Shown here piece by piece: positions 15,243 through 23,280 of a DNA stretch of 64,000 bases (the stretch's first letter is position 1; the number at the start of each line of letters is the position of its first letter). Position numbers and translations under genes: made by a program. The notes under the pieces were generated by a model. That model ran no database searches, had not been told where the DNA came from, and saw nothing but the letters and a program-made list of their open reading frames with translations. The stretch is from Salipiger profundus. Its GTDB lineage: Bacteria; Pseudomonadota; Alphaproteobacteria; Rhodobacterales; Rhodobacteraceae. The stretch spans positions 3,737,501 to 3,801,500 of the forward strand of contig NZ_CP014796.1 of assembly GCF_001969385.1 (NCBI RefSeq), written 5' to 3'.

Positions 15243-17351
15243 ATGGCGAACAGTCTTACCAAACTCCGTTACCGGCATGTCCCCGATCACCTTTTCGGCG
15301 AGGTGCTGTCCAAGCCGTGGATCGACAACGCGGTGCCCTTCATCGCGCTTATCGCGACCCTCGGCACCTTCATGGCGCTCCAGCCCTCGATGTTCTCGGC
15401 CTATGGGCTCGTGGACCTGTCGCGGCAGCTGGCCGAGTTCGGGCTGCTCGTCGTCGCTCTGACGGTCGTGATGATCTCGGGCGGGATCGACCTCGCGATC
15501 GGGTCGATCTTCGCCCTGTGCATCCTCACGATCATGACCTGCCTCAACGTGCTGGGCTGGCCACTCGGCACGTCGGTGCTGGCCACCGCCGGCGTCGGGG
15601 CCTTTTGCGGCGCCATCAACGGGGTGCTCATCGGCTTCCTGCGGCTGCGCGCCTTCCTGACCACGCTGGTCACCCTCATCATCTTCCGCTCGATCTACGA
15701 GCTGATCTTTCCCCAGCTGGGCACCGCCATCGTCATGGGCATGTCCGATAGCGCGATCTGGGACGCGCTGAGCTTCAACACGTTCCTCGGCCTGCCCTAC
15801 GCCATCTGGATCGCCGGCATCATCATGCTGGGCGTGCACGTGGTGCTGTCGCGCTCGCGCTTCGGCTGGCAGCTTTCCGCGGTGGGCGGCGGGCGCCGCT
15901 CGGCCTTCAACGCCGGCATCAAGGTGCGCACCGTGGTGTTCCTGGCCTACGTGTCCTCGGGCGTGCTGACCGGTCTCGCGGCGGTGCTCTACGGGGCCCG
16001 GATGAACTCCGTCGGTTCCGACACCGGCGTCGGGCTCGAACTCGGCGTCGTCACGGCGGCGATCATGGGCGGCGTGACGCTCGGCGGCGGGCGCGGCTCG
16101 GTGTCGAAGGCCCTGATGGGCGCCATCGTCGTGCTGATCGTCCAGAACGGTCTGCTGCTGCGCGGCGTGCAGGGCCCGACCGCGGCGATGATCCTCGGCC
16201 TGATCCTGCTGCTTGCGGCCTTCCTCGACGTGCGCTGGGTCAAGAACCGCCACAAGCTGCTGCAGAGCTCCTACATCTCGCCCACCTGGTTCGAGCTGGG
16301 CAAGCGCCCCCAGGTCGGACCCGGTTCGCCCTTCGAGATCAACGACAAGCTCAAGGACGTCGAGGTCATCGGGCTGGGCGAGATCGAGGGTCCGGAAGAC
16401 GTGGTCCTCGATGCCGACGGCAACCTCTACGCGGGCAACCGCTTCGGCGACGTCATCAAGTTCCACGGGCCGGATCACAAGACCTGGGAGGTCTACGCCC
16501 ATACCGGCGGGCATTTCCTCGGCTGCAACTTTGACCGGCACGGCAACCTCATCGGCTGCGTGGGCGGCATGGGGCTCTACATGGTCACGCCTGAGCGCGA
16601 GGTCGTGAAACTGACCGACGAGACGCCGCGCAACCCGCTGTCGATCATCGACGACAGCCATCTGCGCCTGCCCGACGACATGGACATCGCCCCCGACGGG
16701 AGGATCTTCTTCTCGGAGGCGACGGTGCGCTACGGCATGGACAGCTGGGCGCAGGATGCCATCGAGAGCCGCGGCAACGGGCGCCTGATCTGCTACGACC
16801 CGAAGACGAAGACCACGAAGACCGTTCTGCGCAACCGCATCTTTCCGAACGGCATCGTCTGTCTCAAGGACGGGGAGTCGCTGCTCTTCAACGAGACCTG
16901 GGCCTGCCGCATCTCGCGCTACTACTACGACGGCCCCAAGAAGGGCACGGTCGAGCCGGTCTGCGAGAACCTGCCGGGATACCCCGACAACATCAACCGC
17001 GCGAGCGACGGCAACTACTGGGTCGCGCTCTTCGGGATGCGCACGCCGCTTCTCGACATGGCGATGACCGAACCGGCGTGGCGCCGCCGCATGACACTCC
17101 GGGTGTCGCCCGCCAACTACCTCTACGCCAACATCAACGTCGGCTGCGTCATCAAGATCAACGAGAAGGGCGAGGTGCTGGACACGATCTGGGACGCCGA
17201 GGGGCGCAACCACTCATCGATCACCTCGATGCGCGAACACAAGGGGTATCTCTACCTCGGTGGCGTGCACAACAACCGCATCGGCAAGTATCGCATCCCG
17301 GGGGCCGACCCCGACTGGACCGCGATGAAGGACTACTGGGGGAACGCGTGA
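15243..17351 (+). CDS. ABC permease fused to strictosidine-synthase/SMP-30-like propeller (cassette 1)
   Basis: A 702-residue fusion. Residues 25-345 are an RbsC-like permease with GGIDLAIGS near 80 and GGRRSAFNAGIKV near 220. After the basic linker VKNRHKLLQ, residues 375-700 form a six-bladed propeller of the strictosidine-synthase/SMP-30/APMAP type. Metal-ligand motifs are intact: EGPED, FPNGIVC, and LPGYPDNINRASDG. The Str_synth landmarks GRIFFSE, RLICYDP and FNETWACRISRYYYDGPKKG are clear. Since such permeases end in the cytoplasm, the propeller should face the exit of the channel and could hydrolyse an imported lactone or ester. A GTG lies one codon upstream of the chosen ATG. The stop overlaps the next start (TGATG). 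Confidence 0.9.
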   Translation: MANSLTKLRYRHVPDHLFGEVLSKPWIDNAVPFIALIATLGTFMALQPSMFSAYGLVDLSRQLAEFGLLVVALTVVMISGGIDLAIGSIFALCILTIMTCLNVLGWPLGTSVLATAGVGAFCGAINGVLIGFLRLRAFLTTLVTLIIFRSIYELIFPQLGTAIVMGMSDSAIWDALSFNTFLGLPYAIWIAGIIMLGVHVVLSRSRFGWQLSAVGGGRRSAFNAGIKVRTVVFLAYVSSGVLTGLAAVLYGARMNSVGSDTGVGLELGVVTAAIMGGVTLGGGRGSVSKALMGAIVVLIVQNGLLLRGVQGPTAAMILGLILLLAAFLDVRWVKNRHKLLQSSYISPTWFELGKRPQVGPGSPFEINDKLKDVEVIGLGEIEGPEDVVLDADGNLYAGNRFGDVIKFHGPDHKTWEVYAHTGGHFLGCNFDRHGNLIGCVGGMGLYMVTPEREVVKLTDETPRNPLSIIDDSHLRLPDDMDIAPDGRIFFSEATVRYGMDSWAQDAIESRGNGRLICYDPKTKTTKTVLRNRIFPNGIVCLKDGESLLFNETWACRISRYYYDGPKKGTVEPVCENLPGYPDNINRASDGNYWVALFGMRTPLLDMAMTEPAWRRRMTLRVSPANYLYANINVGCVIKINEKGEVLDTIWDAEGRNHSSITSMREHKGYLYLGGVHNNRIGKYRIPGADPDWTAMKDYWGNA

Positions 17352-18433
17352 TGCTCGGCTTCGTACGCAACAGGATGGACGCCTTCTTCGGGCGCAACCA
17401 GTACAGCACCTCCGTCCCGTCGATGGACGGACCCTGGCACCCGAACGAGCTGCTCGAGACAGCCGAGGTCCGGTTCCGGCTCGAGGACCTCGACAATCTC
17501 TGTGCCGCGCCGGACGGGCTCTACTGCTCGTCGGGCAGCACGGTCTACCGCGTATCGGACACGGGCCCCCTGCCCGCCCACGAGATGAGCGCCCCCGTCA
17601 CCTGCCTCGCGGCGGCGGCGGATGGCACGCTCGCGGTCGGGCTCGAGGGCAAGGGCATCGAACTGGTCGGCGGCAGCCACCACGGCAAGACCTTCGGCGA
17701 GCTCGCCTGCCCGACCGACGCGGTCTTCACCGACGCGACGACGCTGGTGGTGACCGTCGGATCCGACAGCCGGCTGCCGTCGGACTGGAAGCACGATCTT
17801 GTCGGCAAGGGGCGCTCGGGCAGTGTCTGGCGCATCGACGTGGTCTCGGGCAAGAGCGCGTGCCTCGCCTCGGGACTCGCCTGGCCCGCCGGTGTCGCGG
17901 TCAAGGAAGACGGCACGCTGGTGGTCAGCGAGGCATGGAAGTGCCGGCTGGTCACGATCCCGGCGGAGGGCGGCACGCCAACAGAGGCCCTTGCAGACCT
18001 GTCGGCCTATCCCTGCCGCATCCGGCGGATGGCATCGGGCGATTTCCTGCTGTCGCTCTTCGCTCCGCGCAACCAGCTGCTCGAGTTCATCCTTCAGGAG
18101 AACCGCTTCCGCAAACGCATGATGAACGAGATCGACCCCGAGCACTGGATGGCGCCGAGCCTGCGCAGCCGACAGTCCTTCCTCGAACCGCTTCAGGGTG
18201 GCGGCGTGATCCAGATGGGCATCCTCAAGCCCTGGTCGCCCGCCCGCAGCTACGGTCTCGTGGCGCATCTGAGCCCCGAGCTCGTTCCGGCCTTCTCGTG
18301 GCACAGCCGCGCCAACGGGCAGATGCACGGCACCACCTCGGTGGCGCAATGGAACGGCGCGCTGCTGGTCGGCGCGCGCGGCGGCGGCGCGGCGCTTGTC
18401 CTGCCCGCAGAGGAAGGAGACATGTTCGCATGA
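17351..18433 (+). CDS. Stand-alone propeller protein, degenerate SMP-30/Str_synth relative (cassette 1)
   Basis: A 360-residue protein with no signal peptide or membrane segment. Its repeats resemble the propeller of the upstream fusion, for example RSGSVWRIDVVSGKS and GVAVKEDGTLVVSEAWKCRL. The metal-ligand positions are changed: the PNG motif is PAG, and the YPDNI motif is YPCRI. The early Glu aligns with Asp. The protein is therefore probably not an enzyme of the usual kind and may bind ligand, regulate, or complete a propeller pair on the transporter. It starts inside the stop codon of the fusion gene and overlaps the ATPase gene by 4 bases, so the three are tightly coupled. Cassette 2 has an equivalent gene. 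Confidence 0.75.
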   Translation: MLGFVRNRMDAFFGRNQYSTSVPSMDGPWHPNELLETAEVRFRLEDLDNLCAAPDGLYCSSGSTVYRVSDTGPLPAHEMSAPVTCLAAAADGTLAVGLEGKGIELVGGSHHGKTFGELACPTDAVFTDATTLVVTVGSDSRLPSDWKHDLVGKGRSGSVWRIDVVSGKSACLASGLAWPAGVAVKEDGTLVVSEAWKCRLVTIPAEGGTPTEALADLSAYPCRIRRMASGDFLLSLFAPRNQLLEFILQENRFRKRMMNEIDPEHWMAPSLRSRQSFLEPLQGGGVIQMGILKPWSPARSYGLVAHLSPELVPAFSWHSRANGQMHGTTSVAQWNGALLVGARGGGAALVLPAEEGDMFA

Positions 18434-19977
18434 CCGAATTCAGCGAGATCAAGGTGCCCGAGAACAAGGGCAAGGACCCGGTCCTTCTGGAAATCCGCAA
18501 CGCGACCAAGGAGTTCAAGGGCGTTCCGGCCAACCGTGACGTCAGCCTGTCGATCGACCGTGGCCAGGTTCACGCGCTGCTGGGCGAGAACGGCGCAGGC
18601 AAGTCGACGTTGATGAAGGCGCTGGCAGGCGTGCACACCTACACCTCCGGCAAGATCATCCTCGACGGCGAGGAAATCGTGCTGCACTCGCCCGCCGACG
18701 CGCTCGATGCGGGCATCGCCATGGTGTTCCAGGAAACCAGCCTCGTGAACTCGATGACCGTGGCGCAGAACATCTACCTCGGGCAGGAAAAGCTGCTCAA
18801 CCGGCTGCGCGGCTTCTACATCGAGGCGCAGCAGTTCCTGCTGTCGATGAACTTCCGCATCGATCCGCGCGCGGTCGTCAGCTCGCTCAACGCGGCGCAG
18901 CGACAGATGGTCGAGGTCGCCCGCGCGGTTCACCACAAGGCCAAGATCATCATCTTCGACGAGCCGACCGCGACGCTGACTCCCGAGGAGAAGCACCATT
19001 TCTTCGGCCTGCTCGAGCGGCTCAAGGCGCAGGGCACGGCGATCTTCTTCATCAGCCACGCGCTGGAAGAGGCGCTGGAATACGCCGACACGATCACTGT
19101 CCTGCGCGACGGCGAGCTCGTGGCGAACGGCCCCGCCGCGGATTTCACCCGCGAGAGCATCGTGAACGCCATGGTCGGCCGCAGTCTCAGCGAAGAACTC
19201 TACGGCGGCGAGCACGCGAAACCCGAGAACAACCGTCACGCCGGGCGCAAGCTCCTGAGCGTGTCGAACCTGTCGATGGGCGAGGCCGTGCGCAACACGT
19301 CGTTCACGCTCTACGAGGGCCAGGTGACCGGAATTTTCGGCCTGGTCGGTGCCGGTCGGACGGAAATGATGAAGGTCGTCGCCGGCGCCTTCAAGCGCAA
19401 CATCTTCCACGGCGGCGAGATCAAGTTCGAAGGTCGCCCGGTGCGCTACCGGGTGCCGCGGCAGGCGGTCATGGACGGGATCGTCTACGTCACCGAGGAT
19501 CGCAAGGCCGACGGCTTCTTCGACACGATGTCGATCGCCGAGAACATCTACCTCGGGGACCTGGCGATGGGCCGCAACCCCTTCACCGTCATGTCGATGT
19601 CCCGGATGCGCAAGCTCGCGGAGGAGTGGACGACGTCGCTCAACATCCGCGCCATCGACACCGGTGCGCAGGTCAACGAACTGTCGGGCGGCAACCAGCA
19701 GAAGGTGGTGATCGCCAAGAGCCTCGTGCAGAAGCCGCGCCTCGTGATCCTGGACGAGCCGACGCGCGGGGTCGACGTGGGCTCGATCGCCGAGATCCAT
19801 GGTTTCATCAACCAGCTCGCCGACAGCGGCATCACCGTGGCGATGATCTCGAGCTACCTGCCCGAGATTCTCTCGGTCTCTGATCGCATCCTCGTCGCGC
19901 GGCAGGGTCAGATCGTCGAGGAGATGCGCGCCGCGGACGCCACCGAGGCCAAGATCATGTACGCCGCCGTCCACTAG
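18430..19977 (+). CDS. ABC importer ATP-binding protein, two-domain CUT2 type (cassette 1)
   Basis: A 515-residue cytoplasmic ATPase with two ABC domains, as in RbsA/MglA. The first domain has Walker A GENGAGKST near residue 53, a relaxed signature NAAQRQMVEVARA and Walker B IIIFDEPTATLT. The second has the degenerate Walker A GLVGAGRTE, canonical signature LSGGNQQKVVIAKS and Walker B LVILDEPTRGVDVG. This asymmetry is normal for the family. It energises import through the two cassette 1 permeases. The start overlaps the propeller stop by 4 bases (ATGA). It is the last gene of the cassette. Confidence 0.93.
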   Translation: MTEFSEIKVPENKGKDPVLLEIRNATKEFKGVPANRDVSLSIDRGQVHALLGENGAGKSTLMKALAGVHTYTSGKIILDGEEIVLHSPADALDAGIAMVFQETSLVNSMTVAQNIYLGQEKLLNRLRGFYIEAQQFLLSMNFRIDPRAVVSSLNAAQRQMVEVARAVHHKAKIIIFDEPTATLTPEEKHHFFGLLERLKAQGTAIFFISHALEEALEYADTITVLRDGELVANGPAADFTRESIVNAMVGRSLSEELYGGEHAKPENNRHAGRKLLSVSNLSMGEAVRNTSFTLYEGQVTGIFGLVGAGRTEMMKVVAGAFKRNIFHGGEIKFEGRPVRYRVPRQAVMDGIVYVTEDRKADGFFDTMSIAENIYLGDLAMGRNPFTVMSMSRMRKLAEEWTTSLNIRAIDTGAQVNELSGGNQQKVVIAKSLVQKPRLVILDEPTRGVDVGSIAEIHGFINQLADSGITVAMISSYLPEILSVSDRILVARQGQIVEEMRAADATEAKIMYAAVH

Positions 19978-20082
19978 GCGGCGACGTACACGGCGATACC
20001 CCCGGCGCGCTCTACTCCTCCGGGCGCCGGGGTCGGCCGCCGGAACGGCCCGCTCCCTCCGCGCGTCTTCTCCCTCGCGCGG

Positions 20083-20124
20083 GCTCTCCTCCGGAGAGCG
20101 GGCCCGACCGGCGGTTTTCCTTTT
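20083..20124 (+). terminator. Possible terminator of ABC cassette 1
   Basis: GCTCTC and GAGAGC form a 6-bp stem with a 5-base loop. This lies inside a wider pairing of GGCCCGCTC (20047-20055) with GAGCGGGCC (20096-20104). TTTTCCTTTT follows at 20115-20124, so termination on the plus strand is plausible. Confidence 0.4.
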
Positions 20125-20200
20125 CGGGAGGTTCGGGCAGCGGGTGTGGCCCCCTCGAGCAACGCGTTCTACCGTTTCGGCTGCTGGCAAGGGCAGAGGT

Positions 20201-20253
20201 GGGGGCTCTGCCCCCGCCTGCGGCTCCCCCGCGGTATTTTCAAAGAGAAGAAG
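20201..20253 (+). repeat. Intergenic GGGGGC-TCT-GCCCCC hairpin element
   Basis: The hairpin is followed by a C-rich stretch, then GGTATTTT and a purine-rich AAAGAGAAGAAG tail. I recognise this arrangement as similar to a dispersed intergenic element of Rhodobacterales, from memory and without a database check. Only one copy is visible in the window. Confidence 0.45.
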
Positions 20254-20316
20254 GGCCGGGCGTGGCGCGGTTGCCGCGGCGACGGGCCTGCAAGGCAGAG
20301 GCCTGGCGGCCGGGAG

Positions 20317-20955
20317 TCAGTGCAGCCCGAGGATGCGGAGCATGAAATCGGTCTGGGTGCGCGTGTAGCCTTCCAGCGTCGTGTGGCCATCGAACCGCCG
20401 GTATTTCAGGGCCCACATGTGGCCGAGCGAGACGATGTCGTAGGCCAGCACGAAGGTATCTGTCTCGATGCAATCCTCGCTGGCTACGACCGCGTCCAGC
20501 AGCCGCTGGAACAGCGCGGTGACCTCGGCCTCGACCTGGCCGAAGAGCTTGCGGTCCTCCCGGGTGAGGTGGAAGATCTGGTGGTAGATCACCGTGGTCT
20601 TCTCGTGGTGCCGGTCGAGGATCGCGTAGTAGGTCTCGATGGCGCGCCGCAGCATGTCGAGCGGCGCGAGCGGCTCGGTCTCGAGCACGAAGAGCTGGCT
20701 CTTGTAGTCCTCCACCGCACTGTAGAGGATCAGGATGAGGATATCGTCCTTCTTCTCGACGTACTGGTAGATGTTGCCCTGGCTGACGCCGAGGGCGCGG
20801 GCGATGTCGCCGATGGCGGTGCGGTGATAGCCGTCGGCGCGGAACAGGCGCGTCGCCGTCTCGACGATCTTCAGGCGGTTGTCCGCGACAAGGTCGTCGC
20901 GCCCCTTGGAGATCGAGGTCCGGATGCGCGCGACGCGCCGTTCGAGTTCTTCCAT
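20317..20955 (-). CDS. TetR-family transcriptional regulator
   Basis: A 212-residue regulator. The N-terminal helix-turn-helix spans roughly residues 28-75 (IVETATRLFRADGYHRTAIGDIARALGVSQGNIYQYV). The remainder is the ligand-binding helical domain and resembles fatty-acid or acyl-CoA-responsive TetR proteins. I chose the ATG with a GGGAG site; the longer frame begins in spacer. It is the last gene of the twelve-gene minus-strand acyl-CoA operon, 76 bases after the kinase gene. TetR-type dyads in the promoter of that operon (32032-32060) and of ABC cassette 1 (12003-12032) are its natural candidate targets. The effector is probably a CoA thioester from the pathway, which is inference. Confidence 0.88.
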   Translation of the reverse strand: MEELERRVARIRTSISKGRDDLVADNRLKIVETATRLFRADGYHRTAIGDIARALGVSQGNIYQYVEKKDDILILILYSAVEDYKSQLFVLETEPLAPLDMLRRAIETYYAILDRHHEKTTVIYHQIFHLTREDRKLFGQVEAEVTALFQRLLDAVVASEDCIETDTFVLAYDIVSLGHMWALKYRRFDGHTTLEGYTRTQTDFMLRILGLH

Positions 20956-21031
20956 GCAGTGATCTCCCGTCCCGGAAACCATTTGTGCCACCGGCTGCGC
21001 TTTCGTCAACGCCCGCTCCTCCGTTGCAGGG

Positions 21032-22063
21032 TCACGCCGACGCGGCGTGAGACCCTTCGATCACTTCGACGCCGCGAATGGCGAAACGGCGCGCGAGCGC
21101 GGCCGCGTCGGTCCCGCTGCTGCCGGCCGCGTTGCCCTGGCGGGCCCTGTCGGCGATGCCGACCCAGATGACCGCGAAGCGGAAGAGAGAGAACGCCTTG
21201 TGGAAGGTCAGCAGCGGCGCGCTGTCCGGCATCTTATCCATGTAGCGGGCGACGAAGGTCTCCTCGTCCGGAAGGCCCTCGGCGGCGAGGTCGAGGCCAA
21301 GAATGCCGCCGTATTCCTCGGGCGCGGTGTGCCAGGCCATGCAGCAGTAGCCGAGGTCCGCCAGCGGATGGCCGAGGGTCGACAGCTCCCAGTCGAGGAT
21401 CGCGACCACGCGCGGCTCGGTCGGATGGAACAGCACGTTGCCCATGCGGTAGTCGCCATGCGCGAGGCTCACCGCGCCGTCGTCTTCCGGCAGGTTGTCC
21501 TTGAGCCAGGCGAGCAGGCGGTCGAGTTCGGGGATGTCGCCGGTCTCGCTGGCCTCCCACTGGCGGCCCCAGCGACCGATCTGCCGTTCGAAGTAGTTGC
21601 CCGGCTTGCCGAAGTCGCCGAGCCCCACCGCGTCGGGCCGCACCTGGTGCATCTGTGCCATGGCATCGGCGAGCGCCATCCAGAGCGCTTGGCGCTCCGA
21701 GGGGTCGGCATCCTGCAAAGCCCCATCGGCGAAGACCCGGCCCTCGACCCGCTCCATCAGGTAGAAGGGTGTGCCGAGCAGTGCCGCATCCTCGTGATAG
21801 AGCACCGGCTTCGGCACCGGGACACCGGTCGGGTGCAGCGCGTCGAGGACCCGGTACTCGCGGTCGACCGCGTGGGCACCGCGCAGGATCGGACCGTTGG
21901 GCTGCTTGCGCAGCACCATGTCGCGCGAACCGTGGGTCACGAAGTAGGTCGGGTTCGACTGCCCGCCCGAGATCCGGTCGAGCGCGAAGCTGTCCTGCGG
22001 GCCGAAGCGGTCGTCGAGGAACCGGCGCAGCGCCCCGGCGTCGAAATCGATGTCGCCACTCAT
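21032..22063 (-). CDS. APH-fold phosphotransferase, ACAD10/11-type acyl-CoA kinase
   Basis: A 343-residue protein of the aminoglycoside-phosphotransferase fold. The catalytic loop HGDYRMGNVLF lies near residue 200, and the metal-binding Asp in AILDWELSTLGHP. An N-terminal SGGQSNPTYFV nucleotide loop is also present. This exact pattern is that of the kinase domain of ACAD10/ACAD11 and of LvaA, which phosphorylate the hydroxyl of 4-hydroxyacyl-CoA before its removal. The start overlaps the stop of an acyl-CoA dehydrogenase gene by 4 bases, a pairing that in animals is a fusion. Antibiotic resistance is unlikely in this context. No LvaB-like small partner is visible. Confidence 0.82.
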   Translation of the reverse strand: MSGDIDFDAGALRRFLDDRFGPQDSFALDRISGGQSNPTYFVTHGSRDMVLRKQPNGPILRGAHAVDREYRVLDALHPTGVPVPKPVLYHEDAALLGTPFYLMERVEGRVFADGALQDADPSERQALWMALADAMAQMHQVRPDAVGLGDFGKPGNYFERQIGRWGRQWEASETGDIPELDRLLAWLKDNLPEDDGAVSLAHGDYRMGNVLFHPTEPRVVAILDWELSTLGHPLADLGYCCMAWHTAPEEYGGILGLDLAAEGLPDEETFVARYMDKMPDSAPLLTFHKAFSLFRFAVIWVGIADRARQGNAAGSSGTDAAALARRFAIRGVEVIEGSHAASA

Positions 22064-23268
22064 GCGCCCACGTCCCATTTCCAGAAGTCGCGGCCTTCCT
22101 TCTCGACGTTGCGGTGAAGGACCATCTTGTGAACCTCGTCGGCGCCGTCCACGAGACGCGCCTGCCGGGCGTAACGGTAGATCCATTCCAGCGGCGCGTC
22201 CTTGGAGTAGCCGCGGGCGCCGTTGATCTGGATGGCGGTGTCGGCGGCCTTGTGCAGCACGTTGGCGACATGGACCTTGGCCATCGACACTTCCTTGCGG
22301 GCGAAGCTGCCCTGGTCGAGCGCCCAGGCGGCCTTCATCACCAGCATGCGACCGATCTCGATCTGCATCGCGATGTCGCCCATCATCATCTGCACGCTCT
22401 CGCGCTTCGACAGCCGCTCGCCGAAGGCAAAACGGTTGTGGGCGTATTCGCTCGCGATCTCGACGCAGCGCTTCGACAGGCCCAGCCAGCGCATGCAGTG
22501 CGTCAGGCGCGCGGGTCCAAGGCGGATCTGCGTGAGCTTCAGCCCGTCGCCCTCGTTCATCAGCAGGTTCTCGGCGGGGATTTCCATGTCTTCGTAGACC
22601 ACCTCGCAGTGACCGCCGTGTTCCTCGGGGCCCATGATCGGGATGCGGCGCTCGATCCGGAAACCGGGCGTGTCCTTCTTGTGCAGAAAGGCCGAGAGCC
22701 CCTTGCGCGGATCGTCCGAGGTGCGCGCGATGAGGATGAAGTGCTCGGACTCCTCTGCCCCGGTGATGAACCACTTGCGGCCGCGCACGACGTACTTGTC
22801 GCCGTCCTTCTTCGCGGTGGTCAGCATCATGCCGCCCGGGTCCGAGCCCGAGCCCGGCGCCGGTTCGGTCATCACGAAGGCCGACTGCACGTCACCGCGC
22901 ACGATGGGCTGCAGCCACTCTTCCTTCTGCTTTTCCGTGCCGACCTTCTCGAGCACCTGCATGTTGCCGTCATCGGGCGCCGCGGCGTTGAAGACGACCG
23001 GGCCGAAGATCGAACGGTTCATCTCCTCGTAGCAGACGGCCATGCCCTGGATGCCGAGTTCCTGCCCGCCGGTCTCTTCTTTCAGCTGGAGGCACCACAG
23101 GCCCTGCGCTTTCGCCTTGGCCCGCATCTCGTTCAGCACGTCCTTGCGGATGTTCTCGTGCGGGTCGTAGTTCGCGCGGTCCGCCTCGAGTGGCAGAAGC
23201 TCGTCCTCGACGAAGCGCGCGATGCGGGCGCGGTAGTCCTCGATCTTCGGGGATATGGTGAAGTCCAT
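22060..23268 (-). CDS. Acyl-CoA dehydrogenase, ACAD10/11-like
   Basis: A 402-residue FAD acyl-CoA dehydrogenase. The middle domain contains MTEPAPGSGSDPGGM near residue 138 and the FITGAEESEHFI block. The C-terminal INGARGYSKDAPLEWIYRYAR segment near 348 is characteristic of the ACAD10/11 and LvaC branch, which handles 4-phosphoacyl-CoA intermediates. Its 4-base overlap with the APH-fold kinase gene supports a joint role: kinase then dehydrogenase/lyase, converting 4-hydroxyacyl-CoA to an enoyl-CoA for beta-oxidation. The alternative is ordinary acyl-CoA oxidation. The product would feed the enoyl-CoA hydratase and SDR of the same operon. Confidence 0.85.
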   Translation of the reverse strand: MDFTISPKIEDYRARIARFVEDELLPLEADRANYDPHENIRKDVLNEMRAKAKAQGLWCLQLKEETGGQELGIQGMAVCYEEMNRSIFGPVVFNAAAPDDGNMQVLEKVGTEKQKEEWLQPIVRGDVQSAFVMTEPAPGSGSDPGGMMLTTAKKDGDKYVVRGRKWFITGAEESEHFILIARTSDDPRKGLSAFLHKKDTPGFRIERRIPIMGPEEHGGHCEVVYEDMEIPAENLLMNEGDGLKLTQIRLGPARLTHCMRWLGLSKRCVEIASEYAHNRFAFGERLSKRESVQMMMGDIAMQIEIGRMLVMKAAWALDQGSFARKEVSMAKVHVANVLHKAADTAIQINGARGYSKDAPLEWIYRYARQARLVDGADEVHKMVLHRNVEKEGRDFWKWDVGA

Positions 23269-23280
23269 GGGTCTTTGTCC

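Larger units (their letters stand above)
19978..20316. other. 339-base intergenic region between convergent operons
   Basis: This lies between the ATPase of cassette 1 and the TetR gene, which converge. I see no gene. It contains a hairpin with a T-rich 3' flank around 20083-20124 and a hairpin element at 20201-20253. The rest is GC-rich without obvious structure. Confidence 0.5.

Noticed and set aside
14061..17213. A 1050-codon open frame on the minus strand
   Set aside because: Antisense to the binding-protein and fusion genes; low-complexity shadow composition, no ribosome site or motif.
18430..19977. Broken second Walker A as evidence of a defective ATPase
   Set aside because: The relaxed G-x-x-GAGR-T/S-E motif in the second domain is normal for CUT2 two-domain ATPases such as RbsA and MglA.
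21032..22063. Aminoglycoside resistance phosphotransferase
   Set aside because: The motifs and the overlap with an acyl-CoA dehydrogenase gene match the ACAD10/11-type kinase; the context is catabolic.
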